DNA of 64,000 nucleotides, from positions 26,010,247 through 26,074,246 of the forward strand of contig CM057830.1 of NCBI GenBank assembly GCA_030068075.1. The letters run 5' to 3'. The stretch is from Paguma larvata. Lineage: Eukaryota; Chordata; Mammalia; Carnivora; Viverridae. Under the pieces are notes generated by a model that did not search any database, was not told the DNA's origin, and worked only from the letters and a program-made list of their open reading frames with translations. Positions 23,246 to 36,608 of the stretch are shown one piece after another (position 1 is the stretch's first letter; each line of letters opens with the position of its first letter). Both the position numbers and the translations under genes were made by a program.

Positions 23246-25595
23246 CTGTGGCCTAATGCCTCCATATAGAGTATTATTCTCTCTCCCACCCTCCCCAGAA
23301 TAATGAAAAAGTATCATACTGCAAAAATTAGAGTGTAAACTCCTGACAATGGTCTACCACACAAAATTTCGGCACACTTTTTTGGTATCCTCACTGAGAT
23401 ATCATGGACTCCATGCCAAAATAAGAGCAAACTGAGAGCATAGAAAAGGTTGAGTTTCACAGAAATGGAATGAAATTTCAAGATCATAAAGACATGGATC
23501 TCAAAAGGAAGAAACTAAAAGTGCATTACCCATGATTCCAACTCATACTGGAGATTGTAAAATGTAGAACTGATACTAAACAGAAGAAAAGACATTGTTT
23601 CTTGACTATGGTACTAACCAGGATTCTTTGGACCTCAGAAGCATATAAACAAGCATTCCGATTGGCTAAGAGAGAAGACCACATCTTAAAGTACCCTAAT
23701 TAAGTTGTTCCTGCATTTTCCGATCGTGTCATACTATGCTGACATGTTGAAATGTTTTGTTATCATAAGAGAATAAGACTAACAACCTTTTATTGGTCTC
23801 TTAAATTTGGGGGCTATATTTTTCTCAGACATTTTTCAAATATTTAACCATCTTCAGTCTTTATTCCTCTTCTATGGCTTGCTTTCTCTCTCCCCTCTCT
23901 GCCTATAGACAGATATATAGAAAGATACATAGATAGATATGCAAACATATGTATAAATATATATACACACACATACGTTTAAGTATCAGCTTTCCCCTTG
24001 TTTTCAAGGCCAAAGTATAACCTGAATGTTCTTCAACCACGACATCCATTTTGTTCTATGCATTTTATCTTCAATGTTAGTCCAAGTATTTCTAGCTAGA
24101 TTTCAGTTCTCACCACCATACAGAAAGATTTTTAATGAAGGGCACCAATTTTCTTCTTGCCAAGAATAATGCTTCTTCTAGCATTAAGAATCGATAACTC
24201 AAACCACCTTTTAGAAATCACCTTGTTCGAGAAAACATCTCTGCCCTAGACATTATTATCTCTCTCTAATCTTTCTTCCTCAGGAAACTCAACCAGTTTT
24301 TCTGTATATCTGTTTCTCTACCTCTGTTTATCGTACATGTATGTGTGTGTGTGCATACACATACACAGTATTTTTAATCTTAAAATTACATTTTATAATA
24401 GAACATATACTTTTGAAATGATTTTTCTTAACAGAGTATTACTTTAATCAATATATATTTAATATATAAGCATATGTTTCAAAGCTGCTACTCAGATTCT
24501 AAAGTATCTAGTACGGATAATTTCAAGAATACAGAAGCTCAAAAAAGGGATCAGTGAACCACTCCATAAGAAACGTATCATTAATTTTAAAATATATTAA
24601 AAACCCATTAAAATTCTTGGAGGTATCGGGCAATTAAAAATTCTAAAATGTTAAACTTCAAGTGTGAAGCAAAAGGTAACTGAGTTGTATAATACTATAT
24701 AGAAAAAAGAAACATAATTAAGTTTTAAACAAAGTATATGAAGTAGGGAAGTTTACTGATTCTCTAATAAGTTGATTAAAAACACTCTATGACCTCTTCC
24801 TCCTTCTTTATCAGCATCTCTTAAAAGCCTCCTCTTTTGATGACATCTTCTCTAATTAATATGAAAGTAAGTTCCAGATTCCCCAGAGGCCTACCCTGAC
24901 TTTAGAAGCAATTAATTTTCTATTCACTTAACATTCTATAATGAAGTTTTGCCCTTTGACAGAAAAAGTAATTTATTCACTCAAATGTTTATTCAGAAGT
25001 TGTTATATCCTTCATGTTGATAGCAGAGCTTGACTTAAAATGTGCCTGAGGAACTGAAAAAAAAAATCGCTTATTCCTATAGCCAAACATCAGTTGTGTT
25101 AAATACCAGGCACTATATTAGGAACTGGCATGTCAAAACCAAAGCAAGCCAATCCAAAACAAACAAAAAAAGAAAACCAAATTAAGCTTCTGTCGCTAAT
25201 GTCTACAAACCAGCACTCTAATCAATGTTACAATGGCCAGTTGGGTTAAGTAAAAAGGAATTACATCACGGTATCCTTCATAAAGGCGATGTGAAGATAC
25301 TGATTCTGTCAATGCCTTCCAGCCATACTACAGATTAACAAAGTTAAATTGATTAACTTGCTGTAACAGGAGAGGTGGCATATGATAGGTAACTATTGGG
25401 TAGATCTCTAAGAAGATGGTTAGACTTTCTTGGAGTTGTGCGCATGTAAGGTCGGGGGGGCTGGTCAAGGAAGTAATTAGATGCTGGAAGGAAGCAGAGG
25501 TGCTTCTATGACTGGGTATCACAAAAGGCTTTATCTAGGTGGCAAGAACAATGTAAAGAGGCTAAAGCCAGGATGAGTAAGGCAACATAATTTGT

Positions 25596-25930
25596 CCTAT
25601 CAGTGACGATGGGGGACATGCAGTCACTTAGGAAGGTATTCACGATGTTATTATTTCTGTCTGCACTGAAACATGATTACAAAATGGTCATGTTTTTGTC
25701 TCGATCTATCACGATCATGAAGTGGCCTTATCTGGTGTTGGTGTTTGGAACGGTTGTGCATACTCAACAGGAAAACATCGCAGACTAGCTATGAGCATCA
25801 GCACAGCATCGAGCGTCTCTAAGTACTACCTGGAGAAGCCAAGCCAGCTCCCAATCATCAACGACTACCTTCTGCTTCCTGAAATGAGTATCAACAGAGG
25901 CACTATAGGGTAATATTCGCGTTTTACTAA
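25596..25930 (+). other. Unidentified CpG-retaining segment
   Basis: About 330 bp with at least 11 CpG dinucleotides, unlike the CpG-poor intron around it. One frame stays open from about 25650 to 25913 on the plus strand and ends YYLEKPSQLPIINDYLLLP…RGTIG. I do not recognise the protein. It is flanked by L2-like antisense sequence. Possible readings are a processed-pseudogene fragment, a piece of an unrecognised transposon, or a conserved element. No function is claimed. Confidence 0.3.
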
Positions 25931-25984
25931 GTTCACTTTGACAAAAGTGACGTGAAAACTTCTAAAGGAATACAGCACTAGCGG

Positions 25985-27480
25985 CAGGGAAGACCAGCTA
26001 GGGATTCCATCTTAAACAGAGGTGAGCCATGATACTAGCTTGAATCAGGGTTGCGGTGATGGGAATAGAGAGAACAGGACAGTTTCAAAAGGGAATGAAA
26101 TTAATTGAACTTGGGGAGACTGACAAATGGTAGGAATAAAATCTAGATGACTCAGTTAGCTTTTAGGTTTCTGGACTAGGCTGTCAGAAGAAAGAAAGCA
26201 AAGACAAATAAAGGAGGGCTGGGGAGATCATGAGGTTTATTTTAAGTTTTTAAGCAAATATTCAGTTAAAGTCTATTAGGCAAGTAAATAAATGGCTTGG
26301 GCTTTAGGGGAGAGACATGAGCTAATGATACATAGCCGGGGGTCATTAGAAAAACAGACGTTATTTGAATAGGAAGGAATGAGGATAATCCAGAGGAAAA
26401 AAAACAAGGCAATAATCCTGTAGAATATCACTATTAAAGGAAAAAGGAGATAGAACAAATATGAAAATGTACAAAAGGATACCAGTAGATAATGGTATCC
26501 CATAAATCCAGAAAGTCAAGAATTTCAAGAAGGATAAAGAGTTTAATAGAATCTAGTCCTGCAGAGAACGTGAATAACATAAGGCACAAAAAGAGTCCTA
26601 TGTGTTTATAGGAAAAGAGGGCTTTATTGAAGATATGGACACAGACAGTGAAGACTTTGAGAATACACACACACACATAAAGACACACAGATTAGTCTTG
26701 ACTACCCAAAGCACAATCTCTTCCACCAAGGCAAAGGGGGGTAAAAAGGGAATATGAGCACAAGTATATGTAATTTGTGAGTTATCATCTTAAAATAAGA
26801 GGGAAAGTCATCTACCATAAATGGTGGGAAAAAGTTTAGGAGATCCACTAAGAACTTGAAATAATTGTTGACAGAAATAGCGAATAAAATGTACTAGGAA
26901 TGCATGGAAAGCGTATGGAGAATTACCAAACAATCTGTATAAGTATGGTATTTCAGAAAGAGAGTAATGTCTGGCAATGAAACTTCTATAGTTATGCAAG
27001 TGGGTAGCTGATTTGAAGAGATTAGGGAAATGGCAACTTTTGGAGATAGCAGGACGGCCTACAAGATCCGAGATTTTTATGGATGAAGGCACAACTTGGG
27101 GAGTTGGTGATCCCAGGGCCAAAGTCTTCAATGAGAAAAATACTATTATAAAATGGTGATAGATGGCTACTGGGCATCAAACACAAGGGAAGAGGTTTTT
27201 ACATAGAGAGCAGTACCTTTGGAATTGGGCCTGGGAAGCGAGGAAACTAGCAAATCTAAATGAGTGGCAGAGATAAAGAGTCATGAGTCTCGATGGTGTT
27301 CTTGAGAGTCAAACTGGTTTCCATGTATGAACAGAAGGAGTACACAGGACAGAAAGTTTGTTTTCAAAGAAGGACTTCAGAGTACACAGGGACTGAGAGC
27401 AAGAAGACATGAAAAAGCAGTGAGGCAGAGGAGAGTGAGTGTAAAAGAAGATACAAGAAAGTAGAGATGAATAGAGAGAC
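25985..27480 (-). mobile_element. LINE-2-like sequence, antisense
   Basis: The plus strand is the complement of L2 ORF sequence, best supported at 25985-26350. There the counterparts of 'agaccagctagggattcc…', 'ttaggtttctggactagg', 'caagtaaataaatggcttgg' and 'gggagagacatgagctaatgatacatag' occur. From 26800 to 27480 it is G/A-rich and only loosely similar, possibly another old LINE. Confidence 0.55.
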
Positions 27481-27857
27481 CTAAGTTCTTGGTGGTAAAC
27501 CCAGATAATACAACTGAAAGAAATGTAGAAACAATTGGCCTGGAGATTTCCAGCAGAACTTATTTAAAAGTTGATTTGGTATCAAGTGAGCATGGGTTCC
27601 AGAAAGAGCCCAAGATCTGTTGACCTTAACAGCTGGTATCAAGGCTTTCAAGAGAACACTGTACAGGTGTACAATCACCTTGCAGTAAGGCTACGCTGTT
27701 TTCTTATTTTACTTACTACCTTACATTACCATGTGCTCAATCCAAGAAGGTGAGTAGCTCTACCTGTGAAGTCAGATTGCAATTCTCAACTGTGGTGAGA
27801 TTAACAGAATGAGTAAAGTATCTAGGAGTCTGGTAAAGTCCCAGATTGTGCCTTAGA

Positions 27858-28008
27858 GTACTGATTCACAAACCTTTAGGTACCAACGAATCACCTGTGG
27901 ATCTTGTACAAATGCAAATTCTGATGCATTAGGTCTGAAACCACACATTTTTAATAAATTCACAGATGTTGCCAATACTGGTCATCCAGGGACTGCTTTG
28001 AGGAGAAA
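27858..28008 (+). mobile_element. MER5-type hAT relic
   Basis: Similarity to the nonautonomous hAT element MER5A: tactgattcacaaacctt, gaatcacctgtggatcttgt, caaatgcaaattctgatgca, ggtctgaaaccacacatt and a degraded right end. The terminal inverted repeats are eroded. Confidence 0.6.
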
Positions 28009-30114
28009 TGTCCCCTAGAATTCAACTTTTAATTAAGTTTATTATGTTGATTACATGGATAAAACACATGGCTAATAGACAAGGAAAATCTACGTTAGGT
28101 TTAAAAGTATATAAAACTGAAGTGATAATGTTCGAGGATATTCTGTTTGAAAACACCTGAAACCAACAGATGAAAGAAGTGAAGCGAAAGAAAAAAAAAG
28201 AGGGTAATATTTAGCCATTTTAGTGGATGCCTAAAACAGAATACCACTCAGGTTCATGAGACAGGCTTCCCATGTGTTCAAAATAAGTTACATAAACTGA
28301 CAGGTGAAGAATTAAGAAAACTAATCTACGCTTAAACTGCATATCCATCATCATTACTATGTATTTCTCTCACGGATTTTTAATACATATATATTATATT
28401 TAGCCTGAAGGAAATGTCTAGGTAAATCATTTCATAGCCTATTTTAGTAAGCAATTAAGAATGATGTTGTTATTTCTGAAAACGAGAGTAGAAGTTGATA
28501 AAGGTGACTCATGAGGCATCAGAAAAACCACTCATACAACATTGTACTTTTTTTTTTTTTTTAGCACTTTCAGTCTGTCATTGCTGACACTATTGATTAA
28601 ATGCAAATTGCTTCTAGGTAACCATATGATAACAGGAAATTTTTGAATTTATATTCTTGAAATGCTGGAACTCAATTTCCCTGCTTGATCAGAGCTGTTT
28701 TAAGATACAGAAATAGGATGACAAACAGATAAGTAGATTATTAAGATAAATTTAAAAAATTTAAATTAGCTAATAAAATGCCTGCCCAAGGTCACTTCTA
28801 CTCAGTGGACAAATGTGTCACATGAATTTAAAATGTATTTAGAGTTCATCTTCTCTAAGTAATTTTCCACTCATAGAATTTCCCTCTACAATCCTAAGAA
28901 AGAATATACCTTCGAGTAAGAATACTTTGAAATAACACAATTTTGCTAATTTTCTACCATATATATTATGCTCTAGTTTAATTTTAAAATTAAACATTCA
29001 CAACCTAATTGTAGTGTTAATTTCCTGAAATTTATCATAGTCTGTTATTACACTAAAAGCACTCTATATCATAATGTATTTAAAGTAACTTTCCAATGTA
29101 TAAATAGTTAACTCTGAGACATATTGATGAAATAATCTGCTCCCCCCAAGCAGTCTAAAAAATAGATTATTTTCTCCTAGAAGAAAATCGGTTTTTTTGC
29201 TCTCCAAAACTTCCAATTCCACAGCAAGTATTAGCTTGTATCTAAGACAGTGTTGTATTTGTAACAACCTAAGGGAGTTTGTATTGTATGAAAAGGAATG
29301 CCCAAAATATAAAGCAGAGTTATCCACTCATGTGACCTTCCTAGAGCTAAAATTATTTGACATTCAGAATATTTGTTTCTTTACCATCCCCACTATGGAG
29401 TATTTACTGTGCCTCTTAAAACTCTCCCACAATTGCCAAAATGGATGTGTTATAATCGTTGAAGTTGAGATATCAAAGCCCTGATAATGTCCTTGAAGAT
29501 GAAGCAGCACTTATTAAATTAATAAAAATTCCCATTGTGAAGGACAAAACCGTGATGTCTCAGTAAGGAATAAAAATAGCAAACCGCCTCTCACTATAAA
29601 TAAATACTGAAAGAGGCTGGACATCTTTTAGTTATGGGAATGCAATACATAAATATCTGGAAAATGCAAATCTGTTATGACAAGTACTAATGAGTATAAG
29701 AATAACTTTTTGATGATAGCAAGAGCATAAACAGGGTCCTAAGTATATTATTTCTAAGGGTCTATATTCTATTCTGCAACCTTACAAAGTCCCAGCCTTG
29801 AGGTGACAGACAAGACATGAAGGAAGATCAATAAGAGTTCGTGTTATAAAATTGTTAATTTGCAGCTAAATATTTTAAAAGTTAAAGAATGTTTATGACA
29901 AGGATTCCTGCTCAGTCACGGCACAACCAGGAACGATTTCTCTTTGTTAAACTCTGATTCTCCTTGATATGCAAAATATACTTTAAAGACATATTTAAAA
30001 GCATTATATCATACTGCTTTAATCTTCTCAACTGACAGAATGAGATAAGACAAAGCATAGAGTTTACAAGCAGCGAAACTTATGAAAACACATAAAATTC
30101 AATGCATAACCTAC

Positions 30115-30238
30115 ATTGACTTTTTCTTTAAGGTCTGAGAAGTTGCCTTCCTTCCGATAGATTGCAAATTCAGGACTCTGCAACACAGCTTCTGAACGAG
30201 TAATCCAACTGTGAAGTTCAGTTATATCGACGTCCAGC
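30115..30238 (-). CDS. DMD: Dystrophin exon 18 (start of spectrin repeat 4)
   Basis: The exon encodes the first helix of spectrin-like repeat 4, with the recognisable stretches LDVDITELHSWITRSEAVL and SPEFAIYRKEGNFSDLKEK (Tyr where human has Phe). WITRSEAVL is the conserved tryptophan-bearing helix-A signature of spectrin repeats. The length is 124 bp, identical to human exon 18: one base completing Arg 723 plus 41 codons, ending in phase 0. The acceptor is cttag|GCTGG after a good pyrimidine tract. The donor is AAT|gtaggt, with T instead of G at the last exon base, so it is weaker than average. A second, very pyrimidine-rich acceptor lies 49 nt upstream in the intron (see findings). Intron 17 upstream of it is the largest intron in the window. 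Confidence 0.97.
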
Positions 30239-30614
30239 CTAAGACAGGAAAAAATAAGGGTCTTTATTTCTTGATTATCTCTTTCTTCTGTAAGAAAAAA
30301 AAAATGCAATCTATTCACATTTACCATTCTCCTTCCAATCTGAGACTCCTGCCTGATGCCCCTGTTACTGTTAATAGCACTGCCATTTCCCTAGTTAGGT
30401 AGGCTCAAAATCTGGAGTTAGCTTTGATCCACAGTCATATGGTCATGGAGGTCATTTTATTAATCACAATGTAGCAATTGCCTCCCTACAGCATCTCCTA
30501 CAAGCTATCACTCAGCCTCTGTTTGAATGTTTGCATTGCTTGAAAAATTACTAGTCTCCAAGATAACCCTCTTTCTTTCTGCAAAGTACTTACAGTAAAC
30601 AAGTAATTCTGGTC

Positions 30615-31115
30615 GGTAGTTCCCATTGAGCCATACCTTTGATATCCATGCCCTTGTGCAGTTTCCACCAATACAGACTCTGAAACTGGCTCTGGGACTT
30701 GCTAAGGCAAACGGGCTATTAGTAAGCAGAGATTTGATAAGGGCTTGCGCTGTGGATCCCGTCCTTTTAGAACATGCACCGAAACTGCAACTGTTACCTC
30801 AGAACTCCAATGGCCCATTAAGGAAGTTCAATCTCTCCAGGTGGAGTGACAATGTGAAAGAGAATTAGCCACCACGCACCTGAATAATGCTTTCTTTCTT
30901 TCACCTTTTGACCCATCTCAAACACCGGTTCAAAATAACCAAATTGAATAACCAAATGAATTCTCCAGCTGATATCACTTAGAGCCTCAGACCTACCCAG
31001 AGAACTGTGCCCACATTGCAGAAATGTAAGAAAACATAAAGAACTATTGTTTTAAACCACTAAATTTAGGAGTGAGTTATTATGCTGCAATAGACATCTA
31101 ATCATATACCCTAAT
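30615..31115 (+). mobile_element. MLT1-type MaLR LTR (ERVL-MaLR)
   Basis: The blocks tttgatatccatgcccttgt, gggacttgctaaggcaaacg and agagatttgataagggctt match the 5' part of MLT1-type LTRs. The blocks cattgcagaaatgtaagaaa, ttgttttaaaccactaaat and tattatgctgcaatagacat match the 3' end. It is an old solo LTR with no internal retroviral genes and is highly diverged. Confidence 0.7.
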
Positions 31116-32599
31116 ATTCTCAAACATTCTTTTATTGCAGAGACCTACGGAGCCAATGGGAGTTAACTATCAGATCAGGTCATTCAGAACCAGTTAAAGC
31201 AGAGATTGGAGGAGAGTCATGGATGGGTTACAAGGGTGGAGGATGTCTGTGCGTCACGTGAAATTCCAGGCACAATTCTAAACGTGTGTGCGTGTTTTCT
31301 TGAGAAAGAGCCCTTAAGATTTTAACAGCACCTGTAAAGAATCTATGAAAAGAGAACTGAGAAATCATCTAATCCAAGTTTATTAAAACAACAAGCAAAC
31401 ACGGTCTCCAGAAAAAATATTTACTCACTTTCACAGGCAATTTGTGAAGTAGAACAAAAGTACAAATACAAAATTTAAGACGCCAAGTAATGTACTTGAA
31501 CCACCATGCTGTATCTTCTTACCCAATACCACACTCACAAATAGTTGAAATCAACCCTTTAAATCCCCTAGAAAATATCTGACGGTACCCTACCCTACTC
31601 CTAATTGCTTCAACAGCTAACTCCATGGCTCGTTGGTATCTTACTTAAAATCTGGTTCCTAAAGAGATCATGTGAGTAGTGTTTAGTACTATCAGGAAAG
31701 ACTAGACAATTATCTTCTTGGATATGCAGCCTATGAGTTCAATCAATGTTCTGATTTCCACATCAGACTTTTAACTCACACTCAAGTTAAACTGAGCTAA
31801 AACTTCCCAGAATTTTTCACATAAACTATCACTAAGCCAGTTCTCCACAATCGTAAACTTAGAAGCTGATTTCCTGATTTCAAATTTCAGGGCTTTACAC
31901 CATATAAACCTGATAAAATTATGCATATTACTTACAGGCTACTGTTTTAAAGTGAGGCTGATACAGAGCCTCCTAGGGCACACAACACTTCCAGAAACTT
32001 ACTCTCTTTTTACATTCTTAAAAAAGCCCGTGGTAAGGTCTTATTAATCTCTCTGCTCATTAAGGAGATGGAAGCTCAAAGAAATAAAAGTAATTGATCT
32101 CAGACTGTTAGAACCATGGAGAAAGAACTTTATTCATCTTGTTTACCATTTTATCCTTTACCTCAAAAAAGGTCTAGTTCAGAGTAACAAATATTTACCA
32201 AGTGAAGGTTACCCAACTAGAAACAGAAGGAACAGAGATTTGAATTCAGAGATTTTGATTCCAATTCTATGTCACTAAATGTCAAAACTTTTATATACAT
32301 GTGGATTGTTAATATTTATGGATTTTTATTTTATCATACATGGTGATTCTTATCTTCTCTACATTTCTTTTTTTCCCCCTAAGTTTGGTTATTGGGTTTC
32401 CTATTTCTTCATTTAAAATGGTGGTGGTGAAAGAGAGTCCTGTGGCAGGCTTCTAAATATCTCTTTTTCTCTCTTTGATGTTAACTCATTATATCAAATC
32501 TTCAACTCTGGTCATGTAGCCAGCTATGAAATTCAGTGCATGTTTTCCATCGGAATGTTTCAGAAGAGCATTTTTGCCTTTCCTCTGGAACAGTATAAA

Positions 32600-32960
32600 C
32601 TTCATTGTGTCTCTACAACTGCAGGCATTCCCATCCCAGTGCCTGGGGCAGGGCAGAAGTGTCGAGATGGTAACACCACCGAGGTGACACTTACCAAGTG
32701 AGAGCTAGGAGTTGGTAGATAAATAGCACAGCTCCCTGGCCCTTCAGCATGACCATCACCATGAAAGTCACACAGTGCCTCGGAGGGTTCCCAGAAGGAT
32801 TCCTCTCTCCAGGTGCCTCTAGCAATAACCCATGTGCATATCCTATATTCTTCTCCTAACCTCCCTTCTCCACTTTGCTCCCTGGGATCACTTCCCCAAT
32901 AAAGTATTTGCTCCTAGATCTTTGTTTTCAGATCCACTCTTGGGGGAACGCAATGATCAA
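32600..32960 (+). mobile_element. Possible ERVL-type LTR relic
   Basis: The right part reads cttccccaataaagtatttg, then gatctttgttttcagatcca and cttgggggaacgcaa. This resembles the polyadenylation and 3' end of an old mammalian ERVL-class LTR (aataaa…gtctcaggctctgcttctgggggaaccc). The left boundary is unclear. No retroviral coding sequence is present. Confidence 0.4.
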
Positions 32961-33399
32961 CAGTCTCAAATGAACCCAGGACTCAGCCATATTTCGTTGT
33001 TTTCAACTTGAACTCTGACTCTCCACAGGAACTATTTTAGACTTTTTCTAAAGATCTCAAAGCGCTTACCTATCCTCCTTCGCCAACTATCCACAGATGA
33101 CATTTTTCATTACAACAAGAAAAATGCAATTATCAGACTAGAATTTCTTCCACTTCCTATATCCAAATATTCAGTCTTATCTGTGAGCACCCTTCTTATT
33201 CCCTTCTCTTATATTTGAGCCAGTTTCGCTTCTTTATCTAAAGTTAATCCCTCTACCTGCATTTGGACTTTATTCTCTTACTTCTTCTCAGGCGTGTGAG
33301 TTTCTCAAATTTTTATCTGTCTAATGTAAATTCAACCCTGCCAAGTGAATTCTGCATATAGAAATTTAAACTTATTGACTTGTTTTTTAAAGTAACTCT

Positions 33400-34720
33400 C
33401 TCCTGACCCTCATATTCTCTTCCAGCCACTGCTCTCATCTTCTACAAAGGCACAATTTTTTAAGAGTTATCCAGTTTACTGTCAGTTCTCCACCTCCTTT
33501 TCACTCTTTCCATTCAACGCTGTTTCTTGACAAAAACATTGCTCAATATAGCGATCATGTCACTGAAGCCCATGGAGAGTTTCAAGTCTTGTGTTTCTAT
33601 GACCACTGGTCATTTTTTTCCTTCCAGGCTCATCCTCCTCCACCCACTCATTACATACTAAAGTCATCACTCATCTTCTGACCACTCTATTACGCCATGC
33701 ATGCTCATGACGTCAATGGCAATCTATATGTGTCAATGACTCTGAAATACATATCTCTACTTCAAGCACTTCTTCTGAGCTCCATAGCTCCATAACCCTA
33801 CCACACTGGTGGTCTCCACTTGCTTGCTGCAAAAGCTCCTTCGACATAAAATGTCAAGACTTATTGTTTGCTCTTGTCCCCAAAACAGGTACTCTCCCAG
33901 TGTTCCTCAGATCTGTGAGTGGCATCACCATCTATCATCTTCGATATCTTCCTCTCCCTATGCTCTCATATTTAATCAATTGCAAAGCCTGAATCCATCA
34001 AACATTCTATTTTTTCCAAATCTGTCTGCTGCTCATGATCTCCATAGCTGGTACCCTCATTCACCTTGCCATTCAGTGTAATCAAAACTACTGCAATATC
34101 CTCTCAAATGGCTCTGGAAAACCTTTATGGAATCCTTCTATCTAGTCCATGTATTACTGGCAAATGATAAGTTCTAAAACCATATCTGAGGGCACCTGGG
34201 TGGCTCAGTAGGTTATGTGTCTGACCCTTGATTTTGGCTCAAGTCATAATCTCATGGTCGTGAGATCAAGCCCCATGCCAGGCTCCACAGAGGACATGAA
34301 GCATGCTCAGGATTCTCTCTCTCCCCCTCCTCTGCCCCTCCCCTACTTGTTCTCTAAACAAACAAACATATCTGATTAGATTACCCTGATTCATAAAATC
34401 CCTCAAAACTTTCCATTTTTCTTAGCATATAGACCAAAATTTCAATACAGTCCTGATCTGGCCAACAGATTACTTAAGCTTACGTTCTAGTTTAGTCTTT
34501 ATTCAAGGCCTTCTAGAAACAAATCTCACTTCAAGTTTCTTAGCGAGCCCAGAACCACACTTAACTTTTGTCCCTACTCCAGTGAAGTAAATTACTTCAG
34601 TGACTCTTATTCACCCAGCCATTAGAAACGTTTCTGTCTTGTAAACTTACCTGCCTAGCATAATCCACTTTGGCCACTTGGGTCAAACTTGTCCCTTTTC
34701 CTTTAAATCGGTCTGACCCA
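33400..34720 (+). mobile_element. LINE-2 segment, sense, split by a SINE
   Basis: Collinear with the L2 ORF2/3' region, e.g. 'atgactctgaaatacatatctctact', 'tgttcctcagatctgtgagtggc', 'actactgcaatatcctctcaaatgg', and after the SINE 'tctgattagattaccctgattcataaaat'. A carnivore SINE (34190-34366) interrupts it, with the L2 match resuming after the target duplication. Confidence 0.65.
34190..34366 (+). mobile_element. Carnivore SINE with TSD
   Basis: Sense copy beginning gggcacctgggtggctcag, then cttgattttggctcaagtca, tctcatggtcgtgagatcaa, a CT-rich stretch and an (AAAC)n tail. Flanking catatctga occurs at 34181-34189 and 34367-34375, a clean target-site duplication. It is inserted into an older L2. 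Confidence 0.93.
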
Positions 34721-36608
34721 ATTACACACCAAATACACTGACTCATAAAGGTAAGATATAAATATCCACCATTCATTGTCAAATTCCCCATTTAGACCTG
34801 ATCTCTTTGGTCTCATACCCTGTCGATTCAGACTGTCTCTAAGAAAGATTGCTCACTTCCACCTGCAGGTCCATGAAACTAAAACTTGACAAAAGGTACA
34901 TGTCTGGCATTACAGCTGGGAGAGATGTGCTAAGACCTATCCTGGAGCAAGTTTTCTACAAGTCCTGGAATTTACACTGGTCTTGTTCACACACATGTTA
35001 TAAGTATCACCTACCACCATTTTCAATCCCTTTCAAAAGAAGTGACTTATTCAATTTGATAGTAAACAAATGACACTCAAAAAGAAATCTTATAACATTT
35101 TTAGACATGAGTCTTTACGAAGAATGTGAAACGGTGTATGTTTCTTTTTACAACAGTCAAATCTTTCCCTTCATTTCTACCACAAAGGTTATACTAAGTG
35201 CTTACTGTATGTGAAGGCATTAACCACCATAGATAACAGACATAAAAATGCATCCGTCCACATGATCAAAAAGTGTGGTTTAGTGAAACAAAACTATTTG
35301 ACGAAACAAAGTGCTTTAGACATTGAACTGGGGCTCGGATCACACCGTGCCTTTTTTGGATAATCAAAAAATACCTTTTCAATGAATTAGGATTAAGTCA
35401 GCTTCTAGGCCAGAGGCTGTCACGTAAACTGGTTACCTCTACACAATGAAGGTTTTGTGGAGTCAACACCATGGTAACCACCTGCTTGCTGCTCAGTCTG
35501 TGAAGATTTTAAGGGAGGACGGGGCACCAGTTGGTGCTGAGTTCTAATAATTCAGATCAATTGAGGTGACAGGATGTGAAATTCCACAGAGAGGTCTTTC
35601 CTCATTCAATTTTTTTTTTGTTTGCCTTGACAAATTCGGAATGAGGTTGCACAAGGTGCCTGAATTCCTCTTTTACATAAGGATCCTTTGGAGAGTGATT
35701 ATACTTCTTTTTTGATATACGGATTTTTAAAAGGAATTTCAAATTTTTCTAGGGCAGTTGTGCGTGCAGTGCTTTACCTAAAAAAATGTCTATTCATAGG
35801 CACATAGGTTAATATGTTAAACTTTCTTTCTGAAATAGAATGAAGCGAAATATCAATGAGTTGGTACTATTCTCAGCGATTAGACTTTCTTTTTCTCTTT
35901 TCTTTCATGATTGTGACATCTGGAGTCCTTTGGAAATAGGTGGAAGCCAAGACGAATTCTTACATGATTTGAGCTCTGAGCTATTCCTTACCTAATCCTT
36001 TTAGTACTTTTATTTTTTCCTGTTGCTTTCATTTGGGCTTGTTCCTTCAACTATATCTCTGATCTGCTTAAACTTTCTCTGTCCCAATGGAATATACAGG
36101 CAGCTTCTACTCCAACATCTGCCATTTGACACCATCCCTTAGAGTTCTGGGAATTCAGCTGCCAGCACGGCCTTCTCACTCCAATATTCTGCCAGTAGCC
36201 ATCCCCATGTCTTGATACCAACAATGAGGATGGAAGGGTGAAGGGGAAACAGAGACAGTTTCAAAAGGCCTCCCATGCTCTTTTATTGAGGTCCAACAGC
36301 CCACATTCAATGCTTAGTCTCAGTGACATGACTGCTTTTAGCAAAATCAAGCAGGTCGCATTCTTGGCTCCTACTCAGATCCTGGCCTCCAAGTAGCAAC
36401 TGCACATTTATTTTCTTCCTTGTCAATTTGGCAGCTATTGCTTCATCACTTTCTGTGGCTTGTCCCCTAGTTTTCACTACTATTAAATATTTTTTCAGAT
36501 ATTTCAGCTAAGATATATGGCACGCTAACAAACTCCTCTGATTTAAATACATACATGTTTATAAATACGGTGCTATCTGCTCTCCCCAGCATTTTGCCAG
36601 TGGTATTT

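Larger units (their letters stand above)
17716..30114 (-). other. DMD: DMD intron 18
   Basis: This intron is about 12.4 kb. Contents are an unnamed short repeat (18836-18958), an A31 run (19299-19329), MIR-like fragments (about 20490-20740 and 21310-21480), a sense-oriented L2 (about 22300-23245) and an unidentified CpG-retaining stretch (25596-25930). There is also an antisense L2 (about 25985-26760, with weaker similarity to 27480) and a MER5-type relic (about 27858-28008). From 28010 to 30110 I see only AT-rich unique sequence with a T14 run. Confidence 0.88.
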
